This document shows, in pieces, positions 1 to 6,344 of a stretch of 7,760 bases of DNA. Position numbers and translations under genes: made by a program. Where the stretch lies: positions 1-7,760 of the forward strand of contig JASHYD010000278.1 of assembly GCA_030043175.1 (NCBI GenBank), read 5' to 3'. Position 1 is the first letter of the stretch. Each line of letters starts with the position of its first letter. The notes beneath the pieces are model-generated. The model made no database searches, was not told the origin of the DNA, and saw only the letters and a list, made by a program, of their open reading frames with translations. Source of the DNA: Xanthobacteraceae bacterium. GTDB lineage: Bacteria > Pseudomonadota > Alphaproteobacteria > Rhizobiales > Xanthobacteraceae.

Positions 1-284
1 GCAGCCACGCCTTCCGCGCCGGGAAATATGTGGACTCCTTCTTCATGGCCAGGCTGCGGCCTGGATGGAGCAGCCCGACATGTTGCGGGTGAAGTGATCC
101 AAAGAATCGGGTTCGACGCGCGGTCGATCTCAGAAGTGCCCGTCCCATCGAGCTTTCTGCGATGCACTGAAACTATTTGGCGCGACGGATATTATACGGA
201 AGCTGCATCGGATGCTGATCAAGAATATGCCGCCGGCGCCATCGGTGCGACGGCGGACGGCTGATGAGCTAGGGTGGGCAAACC
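1..284. other. Left edge, no supported gene
   Basis: I find no gene here that I can defend. On the + strand, a frame entering from outside the window at base 3 reads SHAFRAGKYVDSFFMARL and stops at 90-92. A neighbouring frame reads MEQPDMLRVK and stops at 95-97. Together they could be the C-terminus of an upstream gene with a one-base slip, but I do not recognise the family. An open frame from 28 to 264 lacks a ribosome binding site and looks like chance. Bases from about 264 lead into the GGGTGGG ribosome-binding-like run of the next gene. Confidence 0.3.
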
Positions 285-554
285 ATGACCCGCGAAATCA
301 CCAAGACCGACCTGCGGCGTAGATGGCCGCACTGCGTCCTGTTACCGGCCGACAAGCTGCGGGGGCTCATGAACGGCGAGATCGTGCGTACCGCCGCACC
401 GGCTTTATCGGCAGCGCCGCGGACCTATTCGGTGCGTCGTGGCGATCTCGACTTTGTCGTGTTCTGCTTTGCCAAGCGGGAAAACGCCGACGCTTTTTCT
501 GAGCGTTTCGGTGGGAAGCGCCTGACCTCCTCTCTGGGACCGCAGCGGCGATGA
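285..554 (+). CDS. Small conserved hypothetical protein (89 aa)
   Basis: An 89-residue soluble protein of unknown function. It is rich in basic residues at the start ([16 protein letters not shown]) and has a hydrophobic core strand [18 protein letters not shown] followed by SERFGGKRL near the C-terminus. From memory this matches a short family common in Bradyrhizobium genomes, with a start like MTRxxGEITRxDLxRxWPHHVAL and an end like [25 protein letters not shown]; I know of no function for it. The start is supported by AGGGTGGG six bases upstream of the ATG. No signal peptide or membrane segment is visible. The opening of a second, broken copy lies about 745 bases downstream at 1030. It appears to be a stand-alone gene with no partner on its strand. 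Confidence 0.75.
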   Translation: MTREITKTDLRRRWPHCVLLPADKLRGLMNGEIVRTAAPALSAAPRTYSVRRGDLDFVVFCFAKRENADAFSERFGGKRLTSSLGPQRR

Positions 555-785
555 CCTCGCCCCGCCTCAGCCCTGAGCGGTGCGATCCGATTTGCTTCGG
601 GCACTGGTAGCCTTTTCAAGACGATCCGCTTAGCCTTCCGGGACTGGAGGGAAATCGATCAGCGAATGTCTTGGCGGCGTCTAGCAATGCCTCGGGCTGC
701 CCCTTACACCGCTTGAATGTTGAGTTGTTTTTGCAATCTACCGGAATTGCGCCAAGGATTTGCTCGGCTGATGTAGGAGCTCCCA

Positions 786-1208
786 ATGCCCGCCGTCCGA
801 CTGCGCCGGTTCCTACGCGAGCTGCGAAGCGAGGGCGCGGTCGATCGGGTCGTCCATCACCCCGACGGCACAAGTGAGTTCAAGCTGCAGGTGACATCCG
901 AAACGTCGCACTTGCTGCTCGTTAGGCTCGCGGTGCACGGAGGGTTCACGTGGACGACGTGGCGGCACCGGGGCGGGGCCGCGACCGACACAAGGCGGCG
1001 ACTACCGCAAAGCGTAGGGTGGGCAAACGATGACGCGCCGGAAGGGCGAGATCACCCGGGTGCAGAACGTGAGGGCCGGACCAATAGACGGGCAACGATG
1101 CAGCCTCCGATTTGGTTTCAAAGTGACCCGAACCGGTCATCATGGGGCCGTGACTGGCGACAATGGCATTCCGTCCTGAGAAAGCCGAAAATGGCTTGGT
1201 GGGGCTGA
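786..1208 (+). CDS. Uncertain ORF, possibly a truncated gene running into debris
   Basis: This open frame has a good ribosome binding site (AGGAG, six bases before the ATG) and a protein-like first 55 residues: an amphipathic, arginine-rich start (MPAVRLRRFLRELRSEGAV) followed by a stretch containing VVHHPDGTSEFKLQV. After about residue 60 the translation becomes low-quality and runs, in a different frame, through the truncated gene start at 1030. The most likely reading is a short real N-terminus attached to unrelated sequence, or no gene at all. I do not recognise the family. The 230 bases upstream (555-785) hold no supported gene; a minus-strand frame there (616-873) has no convincing start. 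Confidence 0.25.
   Translation: MPAVRLRRFLRELRSEGAVDRVVHHPDGTSEFKLQVTSETSHLLLVRLAVHGGFTWTTWRHRGGAATDTRRRLPQSVGWANDDAPEGRDHPGAEREGRTNRRATMQPPIWFQSDPNRSSWGRDWRQWHSVLRKPKMAWWG
1030..1179 (+). pseudogene. Truncated second copy of the 285-554 gene start
   Basis: The bases TAGGGTGGGCAAAC, one variable base, then ATGAC repeat the region just ahead of the gene at 285. The encoded start MTRRKGEITR fits the remembered family consensus even better than the copy at 285. Agreement stops after about ten codons, and the remaining 39 residues of this frame resemble nothing I know. The gene has therefore lost everything but its translation-initiation region. The ATGA start overlaps the stop of a possible 27-codon GTG-initiated frame (951-1033) that has its own GGAGGG, which I do not call. 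The receiver fragment at 1163 begins before this frame ends. Confidence 0.5.
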
Positions 1209-1413
1209 ATGCCATGACACACATTCGACCGGGCCTGGTCATTCTCGACCCTGACTTACCCGACGTGAGTGGAATCGGAGTGCTCCAGACCATACGGTCG
1301 TGGTCAAACGTCCCGATCATTGTGCTGTCGATCGAAGCCGGCGAGGATCACAAGGTGCATTTGCTGCAAGCGGCGTTGGCGACTACATGGTCCAGCCATT
1401 CGGCATTGCCGAA
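1163..1413 (+). pseudogene. KdpE-like response-regulator receiver domain, fragment with frameshift
   Basis: Residues 9-70 of this frame are the middle of a receiver domain of the OmpR/KdpE class: NAMTHIRPGLVILDPDLPDV contains the phospho-acceptor aspartate (Asp29 of the frame, bases 1247-1249), followed by a TIRSWSNVPIIVLS-type strand and EDHKVHLLQA. At about 1372 the match moves to another frame, which continues GVGDYMVQPFGIAE up to 1413. A single lost G in the GCGGGC expected there explains the shift. The DNA-binding output domain and the N-terminal acidic pocket are absent, and the usual Lys-Pro pair is Gln-Pro. KdpE regulates potassium-uptake genes with the KdpD kinase; this remnant cannot do so. 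It reads straight into the next fragment. Confidence 0.7.
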
Positions 1414-1419
1414 CGGCGC

Positions 1420-1654
1420 TCCGTTTCGCCAAGACATCAGCATCGTCAATGGTTCTGTCGTCAGCCGAGCAGACGGTGCCCACGATATGATTGGACGTGT
1501 GGATCGTGATGGCAACGTCAGGGTCAGCATGTATCGTGCCGCAGAACATGCATTTGGCGGTGGTCGACTGCGAAGCAATTTCGGCTCAGGTGTCTGGAAG
1601 GGGCTGTTGTCAGCACACCGATGCTCAGGCAGTTGGCAAGCGGAGCGACATTGA
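1420..1654 (+). pseudogene. C-terminal fragment of a secreted Gly/Ser-rich hypothetical family
   Basis: In the same open frame as the receiver start, residues from about 91 to 163 change character completely. The strand IVNGSVVSRADGAHDMIGRV is followed by DRDGNVRVSMYRAAEHAFGG, a GRLxxxxGSGxW motif and the ending CSGSWQAERH. I recall this as the C-terminal half of a small exported family in Bradyrhizobium and relatives, with a pattern NGxVxxxG, GxVxVxVxRG, GSGRLxGxxGSGxW, CSGxWxAERR at the terminus. Its function is unknown. The signal peptide and N-terminal half are missing, and the 5' side is joined to the receiver remnant. The ORF 1163-1654 is thus a chimera of two unrelated broken genes. 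Confidence 0.55.
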
Positions 1655-1709
1655 GACTGCGGGCAGCGGGCCGAACGCTCATGGATCAGGATTGGCCCCC
1701 TCCGCTACC

Positions 1710-1742
1710 CCTTGCAATCCTTGCAATCCTTGCAATCCTTGC
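1710..1742. repeat. 9-bp tandem repeat, about 3.7 copies
   Basis: The unit CCTTGCAAT is repeated perfectly three times from 1710 to 1736, and a partial unit CCTTGC ends at 1742. The period is three codons, so every frame through it encodes a tripeptide repeat. It lies in the otherwise featureless segment 1655-1934 between the chimeric ORF and the 3' end of the minus-strand kinase. It is probably a replication-slippage product. I see no clear terminator for either flanking gene in this segment. Confidence 0.9.
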
Positions 1743-1934
1743 GCCTCCAGCCAAGATGAAAATTCTTAATCCCCCAATAGCCCAATGGGATCAATTGGTG
1801 AGCATCGAGTTTCGAGCGCGTCCATATCAGCCTTGCCCTGTAGAACGCCCAATCGACGCAAGGGCCCGCAGGGGTCCCAGCCGATGCAACGGGCGTCGGT
1901 GACCACTGATGATCGTCTTCATGGCCGCGACCGC

Positions 1935-3335
1935 TCAGGCGCAGGCTGAGGGTGCCGGCTCCAGCGCGTTCGCTGCCGGGCAGGTCAAGCGCCACGTCAA
2001 GCCTGAGGGAGCATAATCAAGATCGACCGCACCGCCGACGCTGCACTCCGTCATCCGTTCCATAACGATAGAGCCGAACCCGCGCCGCTGCGGTGGAGAT
2101 ACGGGCGGCCCATCGCGCTCCGTCCAACTCACGGTAAAGGTGTCGCGGTTGGTCCCCCAGCTGACATCTATGTGACCCGTATCCTTCGAAAGCCCTCCGT
2201 ACTTTCCAGCGTTGGTGGTAAGTTCGTGGAGCGCGAGCCCGATGGCTTGCGCCGAAGCCGCATTCAAACGCAGCTTGGGGCCGCGCACGACAATACGAGA
2301 ACCAATGAGATCGACGAAGGGGGCTATCTGGGCGCAAACCAGGTCCTCGATCTCGACCCCATGCCATGCGTGGCGGACGAGGAGGTCCTGATTGGCTGAA
2401 AGCGCCTGGATGCGCTTGGAGAAGCGCTCGATGAAATCTTCTGGGTTTCGGGTGGCGGTCTGGTGCGCGATCGCGTCCACGACGCTGAGCATGTTCTTGG
2501 CACGATGATTTATCTCGCGCATCAGGAGGTTGTCCCGTTCCTGGCGCTTCCTGCGTTCGGTAATCTCCTGAACGGTGCCGACGAGGCTCGCGCACCGCCG
2601 CTCGCGTCCGGCACCCTCGAAACAAGCAAGCCGACGCACCTCCACCCAGCGGACTTCGCCGTCTCTCCGCTGGACACGGTACTCCCGCGGGGAGCGCTGC
2701 GGGTCGGCGGGATCTAGCGATGCCTCGCTATCTGCCGAAAACATTTCCACATCGTCTGGATGCACCAGCTTCTCGATCTCCTCGATCGGCATCTGGTCCT
2801 TGGTAACATCGAAAATTTCTTTAAAGCGCCTATCTCCCGAGACCAAGCCGTGGCGCGGCTCATATTGCCACCACCCGAGCAGAGCTGCGTCGAGACACAA
2901 CTGCAAACGATCTTTGCTTGCCCGCAAAGCGCGCTCCGCTTGCTCGCGCTCGATTACCATGCGCATCCGGCCAATGAGGATCACGCAGCAGAATGCCAAC
3001 GGGCCAAACAGCAGCAGGTCCGCCAGGGCAGCAGGGTCGTTAACATAGAGAGAAAAAGAAAAGCGTGGCGCCAGCACGAAGAAATCGGCGGCAGCAGTGC
3101 TGAGCAGGGCGCAAAAAAAGCCCGCACCGAACCCGCTGATCAGCGTTGTGATTACAACTGCGGGAAAGAAAGTAACAAACTGGGCGCCCACAAGATATGG
3201 ATCGAGAGCGATCCGCAGCGCCGTGGCGACCCCGACGGCCACGATAGCAAGGGCGTAGGCTCCGACAGTCCCCGGCCGCAGCGCGGGGACATCGATGTAA
3301 AATGAAGGTAGCCTTTTCGTGATGAACTTGCGCAT
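1935..3335 (-). CDS. Membrane sensor histidine kinase, DUF4118-PAS-HWE
   Basis: A 466-residue sensor kinase of the HWE family, which autophosphorylates on histidine and passes phosphate to a response regulator. Residues 24-122 form four membrane segments of the DUF4118 (KdpD-like) type. Residues 139-260 are a PAS domain ending in a PAC-type EYRVQRRDGEVRWVEVRR block and a VQEITERR linker. The kinase core begins at 271 with MREINHRAKNML, where His277 is the expected phosphorylation site. HELTTNAGKYG (Glu371, Asn375) is the nucleotide-binding N box, Trp404 sits in the WTE motif, and GFGS at 419-422 is the glycine box. The ATG has AGGGAGGG seven bases upstream. No response regulator is adjacent, so this is an orphan kinase. 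Many HWE kinases feed the PhyR general-stress switch; that role here is inferred. The core closely resembles the kinase at 4307-5116. Confidence 0.93.
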   Translation of the reverse strand: MRKFITKRLPSFYIDVPALRPGTVGAYALAIVAVGVATALRIALDPYLVGAQFVTFFPAVVITTLISGFGAGFFCALLSTAAADFFVLAPRFSFSLYVNDPAALADLLLFGPLAFCCVILIGRMRMVIEREQAERALRASKDRLQLCLDAALLGWWQYEPRHGLVSGDRRFKEIFDVTKDQMPIEEIEKLVHPDDVEMFSADSEASLDPADPQRSPREYRVQRRDGEVRWVEVRRLACFEGAGRERRCASLVGTVQEITERRKRQERDNLLMREINHRAKNMLSVVDAIAHQTATRNPEDFIERFSKRIQALSANQDLLVRHAWHGVEIEDLVCAQIAPFVDLIGSRIVVRGPKLRLNAASAQAIGLALHELTTNAGKYGGLSKDTGHIDVSWGTNRDTFTVSWTERDGPPVSPPQRRGFGSIVMERMTECSVGGAVDLDYAPSGLTWRLTCPAANALEPAPSACA

Positions 3336-3499
3336 CGTGATGCCCTCCCTCTGCTAGGAAACGCCTCTGCTTTTGATGGTCCAACTCGGCAGTTGCGGCG
3401 TCCCGGGGGCCATGGAGTTCCTGGAGGTGCTTGGGGGTTTGTAAGGGCCTTAGTCATTCGATGACGGCAGGCTACGGTGAGCCTCCTTTCCCCGACCAT

Positions 3500-3652
3500 C
3501 CCCGGCGCCTTCGCGGCGAGCAATTTCAAAACTTGCCAGTAAAGCCCGCTGCTGCTCTTCGGCTGACGGCCGGCCTCCCACCTCAAGGCCAGCCTTGTAC
3601 GCTGATCAGAGTTATCGACGCTCTGGAACCACATGGGTTAGTTAAAGCCTAG
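3500..3652 (+). pseudogene. Possible MarR-family regulator remnant
   Basis: The end of an open frame here reads TLIRVIDALEPHGLVKA then stop. This closely resembles the recognition helix and following turn of MarR-type winged-helix regulators (consensus PTLVRLIDALExxGLVER). Upstream in the same frame are RGEQFQNL and AALRLTAGL, which fit weakly the alpha-1/alpha-2 region of such proteins but with the intervening helices compressed or frameshifted. There is no credible start and the wing is missing. If real, it is a decayed transcription factor. The identification rests on one short motif, so a chance resemblance remains possible. Confidence 0.35.
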
Positions 3653-3721
3653 TGCCAACAACGGCCAGGGACGTTCACGTAGTAGGTGTCTCGAACATGG
3701 GTCGAACTTGACTAGGTTGAA

Positions 3722-3759
3722 GCCCTACTAATTACGAGATGCGTGATTAGGTAGTGGGC
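3722..3759. other. Long imperfect hairpin in intergenic DNA
   Basis: Bases 3722-3735 and 3743-3759 pair into a stem of about 14 base pairs with one G-T wobble and two single-base bulges on the 3' arm, closed by the seven-base loop GAGATGC. It is AT-rich compared with its surroundings and is not followed by a T-run on either strand, so it is not a classical intrinsic terminator. Seven bases of the left arm (CCTACTA, 3724-3730) can alternatively pair with TAGTAGG at 3680-3686, giving two mutually exclusive folds. Two TCGAAC hexamers 11 bases apart (3691 and 3702) lie between. The function is unknown. Confidence 0.5.
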
Positions 3760-4306
3760 GGTACGCCGCGGTGGCGACCCTTTCGTTCAGGAGACGCACG
3801 CCCAAACCAGCAGTTCCCATTTGGAGCGACCGGGCTATGGCGCCTTCGTCCACCAACAAATCGCGACCATGCGGCTGGCATCGGCTTTTTCACGAAGCGG
3901 GACGACAAGGAAGAAATCGCCCCGGTGACGCTGTTTGCCGACGTGGACGGGGAGTAATTTACCCAAGGTAACAGCCGAGCGGATTAGTCCTGTGACTAAA
4001 CCGCCAGGGGCACCCCTGGGTGGGAAACTGCGAACACCACCACCGGGCTTCTGCCGAAGTGCGGGCCGCCGTTTTGCGGCTGATCATACCACGGCCCACG
4101 AGCGCGATAACGCCGCAGGCCCAGGTTGCGTCCGGTTTCGCAAGTTGCCAATAAACCTCGTGAGGGTCTCATTGCGGAATGCGTTTGGAGGGGTCCGATT
4201 TGTCAGAAGCCAGCCTCACGCCTCTCCCGAGGCCCGCGTTTGCGTGGTCTGACAGTGTGGCATTACTGAACGCTAAAGCGTGGTGGGTCGATCGAGCTAT
4301 TACCGG
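3760..4306. other. Stretch without a recognisable gene
   Basis: No frame here has both a ribosome binding site and a recognisable product. The + strand frame 3754-3957 ends in a fairly protein-like FFTKRDDKEEIAPVTLFADV segment, but its start is weak and I cannot place it. A perfect short palindrome (CCAGGGG, CA, CCCCTGG) lies at 4004-4019, and a smaller one (CGCTAAAGCG) at 4271-4280, downstream of the kinase on the minus strand. Neither has a T-run, so neither is a convincing terminator. Confidence 0.5.
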
Positions 4307-5116
4307 TCACGCCGCCTGGTTGACGTTTCGTTCCGACGACTGAAGCACATTCGCTTTTGGGCAGGTCATACGCCAAATTACGCCTCGGCGTGCAAAATCT
4401 AGCTGGGCCTCGCAGCCGATGGTCTGCTGCGCGACCGATACGATGACCGTACTACCGAAGCCGGCCCGCGCCGGCCGTAACACAAGCGGCCCGTTATGCT
4501 CAATCCAGCTCATCTCGAACATATCGTTGTCAAGGCCCCAGCCGACATCGATACGCCCGTCGCTTACCGACAGCGCGCCATATTTGCCAGCGTTGGTCGC
4601 CAGCTCGTGGAGTGCCAAGCCGATGGCCTGAGCAGCGGTTGCGTTAAGACGCAACTTCGGGCCATGCAGAGCGATCCGCGACCCAACAAGATCGGCAAAG
4701 TGCGCAAGCTGGGCGCGCACTAAATCCTCCACATCAACTCCCTGCCTCTCGTTCGATACTAGCAAATCTTGATTGGCTGCGAGCGCCTCGACGCGCTCAG
4801 TGAAGCGCCGCATAAAGTCTTCAGGCTCGCCGGTCGCCGCCGTCTGGCGAGCAATTGCCTGTACCAAGCCGAGCATGTTCTTGGAGCGATGACTGATCTC
4901 GCGCATCATAAGGTGAACGTGCTCCACATGGGCCTGCAACGCCTTTAGAGCATGGTGGTTGGCATGAGACCTGTGGCAGCTTGCCGTGCGTGCATGCCGT
5001 ACCGCCGTTTCGTGACCGCCAGTTTCGTGCTGCCGGGCGGCTTCCCCATGGTGACGGGCCGCATACGCAAGATGTCTTGAAGCCTTTCTGTGGTGCTCGG
5101 CGGCTCTTTTCAACAT
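4307..5116 (-). CDS. Soluble HWE histidine kinase with His-rich N-terminal domain
   Basis: A 269-residue cytoplasmic HWE-family kinase without membrane segments or PAS domain. Residues 5-60 are a helical, histidine-rich segment with a repeating HHxxAA pattern (AAEHHRKASRHLAYAARHHG, then ETGGHETAVRHARTA). I recall the same pattern in free-standing small rhizobial proteins of unknown function. The core starts with MMREISHRSKNML (His76, phospho-acceptor), followed by ANQDLLV, GPKLRLNA, HELATNAGKYG (Glu171) and Trp204 in SWIEHNG. GFGS at 219-222 is the glycine box. I start at the ATG at 5116 because GGAG lies seven bases upstream and the promoter at 5156-5180 would begin transcription near 5149; an upstream in-frame GTG at 5149 would have no leader. 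By eye the core is about 60% identical to the kinase at 1935-3335. Clustered histidines suggest metal or pH sensing, which is inference. No cognate regulator is adjacent. Confidence 0.92.
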   Translation of the reverse strand: MLKRAAEHHRKASRHLAYAARHHGEAARQHETGGHETAVRHARTASCHRSHANHHALKALQAHVEHVHLMMREISHRSKNMLGLVQAIARQTAATGEPEDFMRRFTERVEALAANQDLLVSNERQGVDVEDLVRAQLAHFADLVGSRIALHGPKLRLNATAAQAIGLALHELATNAGKYGALSVSDGRIDVGWGLDNDMFEMSWIEHNGPLVLRPARAGFGSTVIVSVAQQTIGCEAQLDFARRGVIWRMTCPKANVLQSSERNVNQAA

Positions 5117-5155
5117 GGGATTTCTCCGTGACTGATTGGAGCCGATCACTAATTC

Positions 5156-5180
5156 AACGCATCAACTATCGCGGCGTTCC
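5156..5180 (-). promoter_or_regulatory. Putative sigma-EcfG (general stress) promoter of the soluble kinase
   Basis: On the minus strand, GGAAC (5180-5176) and CGTT (5159-5156) are separated by exactly 16 bases. This is a perfect match to the established alphaproteobacterial EcfG consensus GGAAC-N16/17-CGTT. Transcription would start around 5148-5150, giving a leader of about 33 bases that contains the GGAG of the ATG at 5116. I found only one other perfect match in the window, ahead of the NepR-like gene. Confidence 0.75.
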
Positions 5181-5343
5181 TCCGGAAGCAGCGTTCGAAG
5201 GGGCGACCACCCACTTCCGCCTACCCGCGCATAACAACCTAACAACCTCTATCAACCCGTTGCGATCATTGGGTTGTTGGCCGGATCGGGATGCCGGTGG
5301 ATGGCTTGTCCAGGATGAACGTATAATGTGATAGCGGAAGTTA

Positions 5344-5786
5344 TCAATTTGGGCGGTGCGCAACATAGCCGATCCGAATACCCCGCTCGAAGCCACAGCG
5401 CTCATAGAAGCGATTTACGCGAGGGTCTTTGCGGCCAGTTTGAAGGAGGACGTGGTAACCGTCCCTGGCTCAAGCTACTGCAAGCGCAGCGTGAACAACT
5501 GCGCGTCCATGGCCCTGGCCCCGAAACCCGGGATGAGTGACAACATTTTCCAGAAACCCGTGCTGCCACCCGCCTCGTAGGAGATTTGGCGCGGTGATGA
5601 GCGTACGACTGGCAACGATCATGTCGTCTACCGTGGATACGAAGACCGTAACGCCTTCATGAGACAGCGTTCGGACCAAGTGTGTTTGGCTCTCACTTTC
5701 TCGGTCACGCTGCGGCTTGCTTCTGAGAGTTGATAAAATCGGAGCAGCGTGGCGAGGTCAGAAGGTTCGGCAGGCCTCGCATTGGG
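5344..5786 (-). pseudogene. GNAT-family N-acetyltransferase, broken by a frameshift and a stop
   Basis: Three collinear pieces make up one GNAT acetyltransferase, a family that transfers acetyl from acetyl-CoA to small molecules or proteins. Piece one (about 5786-5670) reads ARPAEPSDLATLLRFYQLSE. Piece two, one frame over (5669-5473), reads TLSHEGVTVFVSTVDDMIVA, then the central strand and the acetyl-CoA loop HPGFRGQGHGRAVVHAAL. A TGA at 5472-5470 follows ALAVA. Piece three, in the same frame as piece two, continues ARDGYHVLLQTGRKDPRVNR, FYERCGFERGIRIGYVAHRP, and ends with tandem stops TGA TAA at 5346-5341. The slip lies near 5668-5672 and is consistent with one lost base. As I recall the family, a Trp often follows the AxA, so TGG to TGA is likely. 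No convincing start codon remains. Confidence 0.85.
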
Positions 5787-6344
5787 GGGTTCTCGAGACC
5801 GGTTGCGAATGATTGATCGCTGCAAGTCTAATCTTTTCGAGCACGAGCCGGAATGACGGCCCCCCGCTCCCCTTGAACCGATTGGAGAGGCGAAGGAAGC
5901 TCGGGCAGCAAAGGGTAACGAACAAATGAGCCTCTCCCTCGGCATTTCTCGTCGGCAATTCTGAGTGAGCGACTTTCAAAGTTGCCATTAAACCTTCGCG
6001 CCAGAAAGCGTACCGGGCCGGGCTTTCTGCAGCGGAGCGGTCCTCCAAACTCACTGGGCCTGTCATCGGTCCCATCTGCGCCCCGGGGTCCTCATCGGCC
6101 CCGTCTACGCCCCCAGGGTCCTACTGGTCACGATGATGTCCGCCGCCCACTGACCAGATCAGTTGTGACCCCCAAGCCCCCTCGGGGTCCATCGGGCACA
6201 TGGGTCCGCCAAGGCCGATTGGGTAGCGAGGGGCCGCCATAGTCCGATGGGTGCCAAGGGCCCCTGATGCAATCGGGCTGTCTGATCACCGTCATGGCAG
6301 CGTACCACTCACGCGTAGGCTGAGGCCGCGAAGGCCGCGCGGTG
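5787..6344. other. Mostly undecipherable segment containing the collagen-like relic
   Basis: Between the acetyltransferase remnant and the NepR-like gene I see no intact gene. A minus-strand open frame (5758-6075) includes a MATLKVAHSELPTRNAEGEA segment, but there is no clear ribosome binding site and no family resemblance. The only interpretable part is the Gly-X-Y relic at 6052-6219, listed separately. A GC-rich self-complementary patch around 6326-6341 (CCGCG near CCGCGCGG) follows the NepR-like stop on the minus strand but lacks a T-run. Confidence 0.4.
6052..6219 (-). pseudogene. Decayed collagen-like Gly-X-Y repeat fragment
   Basis: On the minus strand one frame reads IGLGGPMCPMDPEGAWGS (6219-6166). 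Changing the Cys codon (TGC) and the Asp codon (GAC) by one base each restores Gly, giving GPM-GPM-GPE-GAW-G. Further on, DPGGVDGADEDPGAQMGPMT (from about 6120) shows the same period, with Glu replacing one Gly, and ends near GPV at 6052. On the + strand the same DNA shows near-repeats of about 30 bases with CCCC(A/G)GGGTCCT cores at 6081 and 6111. Stops and shifts separate the pieces. Bacterial collagen-like proteins form triple-helical surface or extracellular rods; this one is no longer made. Confidence 0.4.

Noticed and set aside
616..873. Minus-strand ORF containing NNSTFKRCKGQPEALLDAAK
   Set aside because: The segment looks protein-like, but there is no plausible start near it and no family recognised; it overlaps the 786 frame on the other strand.
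1908..2016. Plus-strand frame beginning MIVFMAATAQAQAEG that resembles a signal peptide
   Set aside because: It is short and lies mostly antisense to the 3' end of the membrane kinase; no ribosome binding site is evident, so it is probably a codon-composition artefact.
3397..3421. EcfG-like promoter ahead of the membrane kinase
   Set aside because: On the minus strand GGAAC is followed after 16 bases by CGCC, not CGTT. The -10 element is only half matched, so I do not call it. A degenerate or lost promoter is possible.
3640..3760. Possible tRNA-like or attachment-site region
   Set aside because: No TPsiC-like motif or cloverleaf could be drawn, and no integrase gene is present.
4004..4019. 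Perfect GC-rich palindrome
   Set aside because: The loop is only two to four bases, no T-run follows, and no gene ends nearby, so no function can be assigned.
5253..5276. Inverted repeat CAACCC / GGGTTG downstream of the GNAT remnant, with tandem AACAACCT at 5233-5248
   Set aside because: The stem is six pairs with a 12-base loop and no T-run, so it is not a convincing terminator or operator.
5321..5326. TATAAT-like box on the plus strand
   Set aside because: No -35 hexamer at a workable distance and no gene downstream on that strand.
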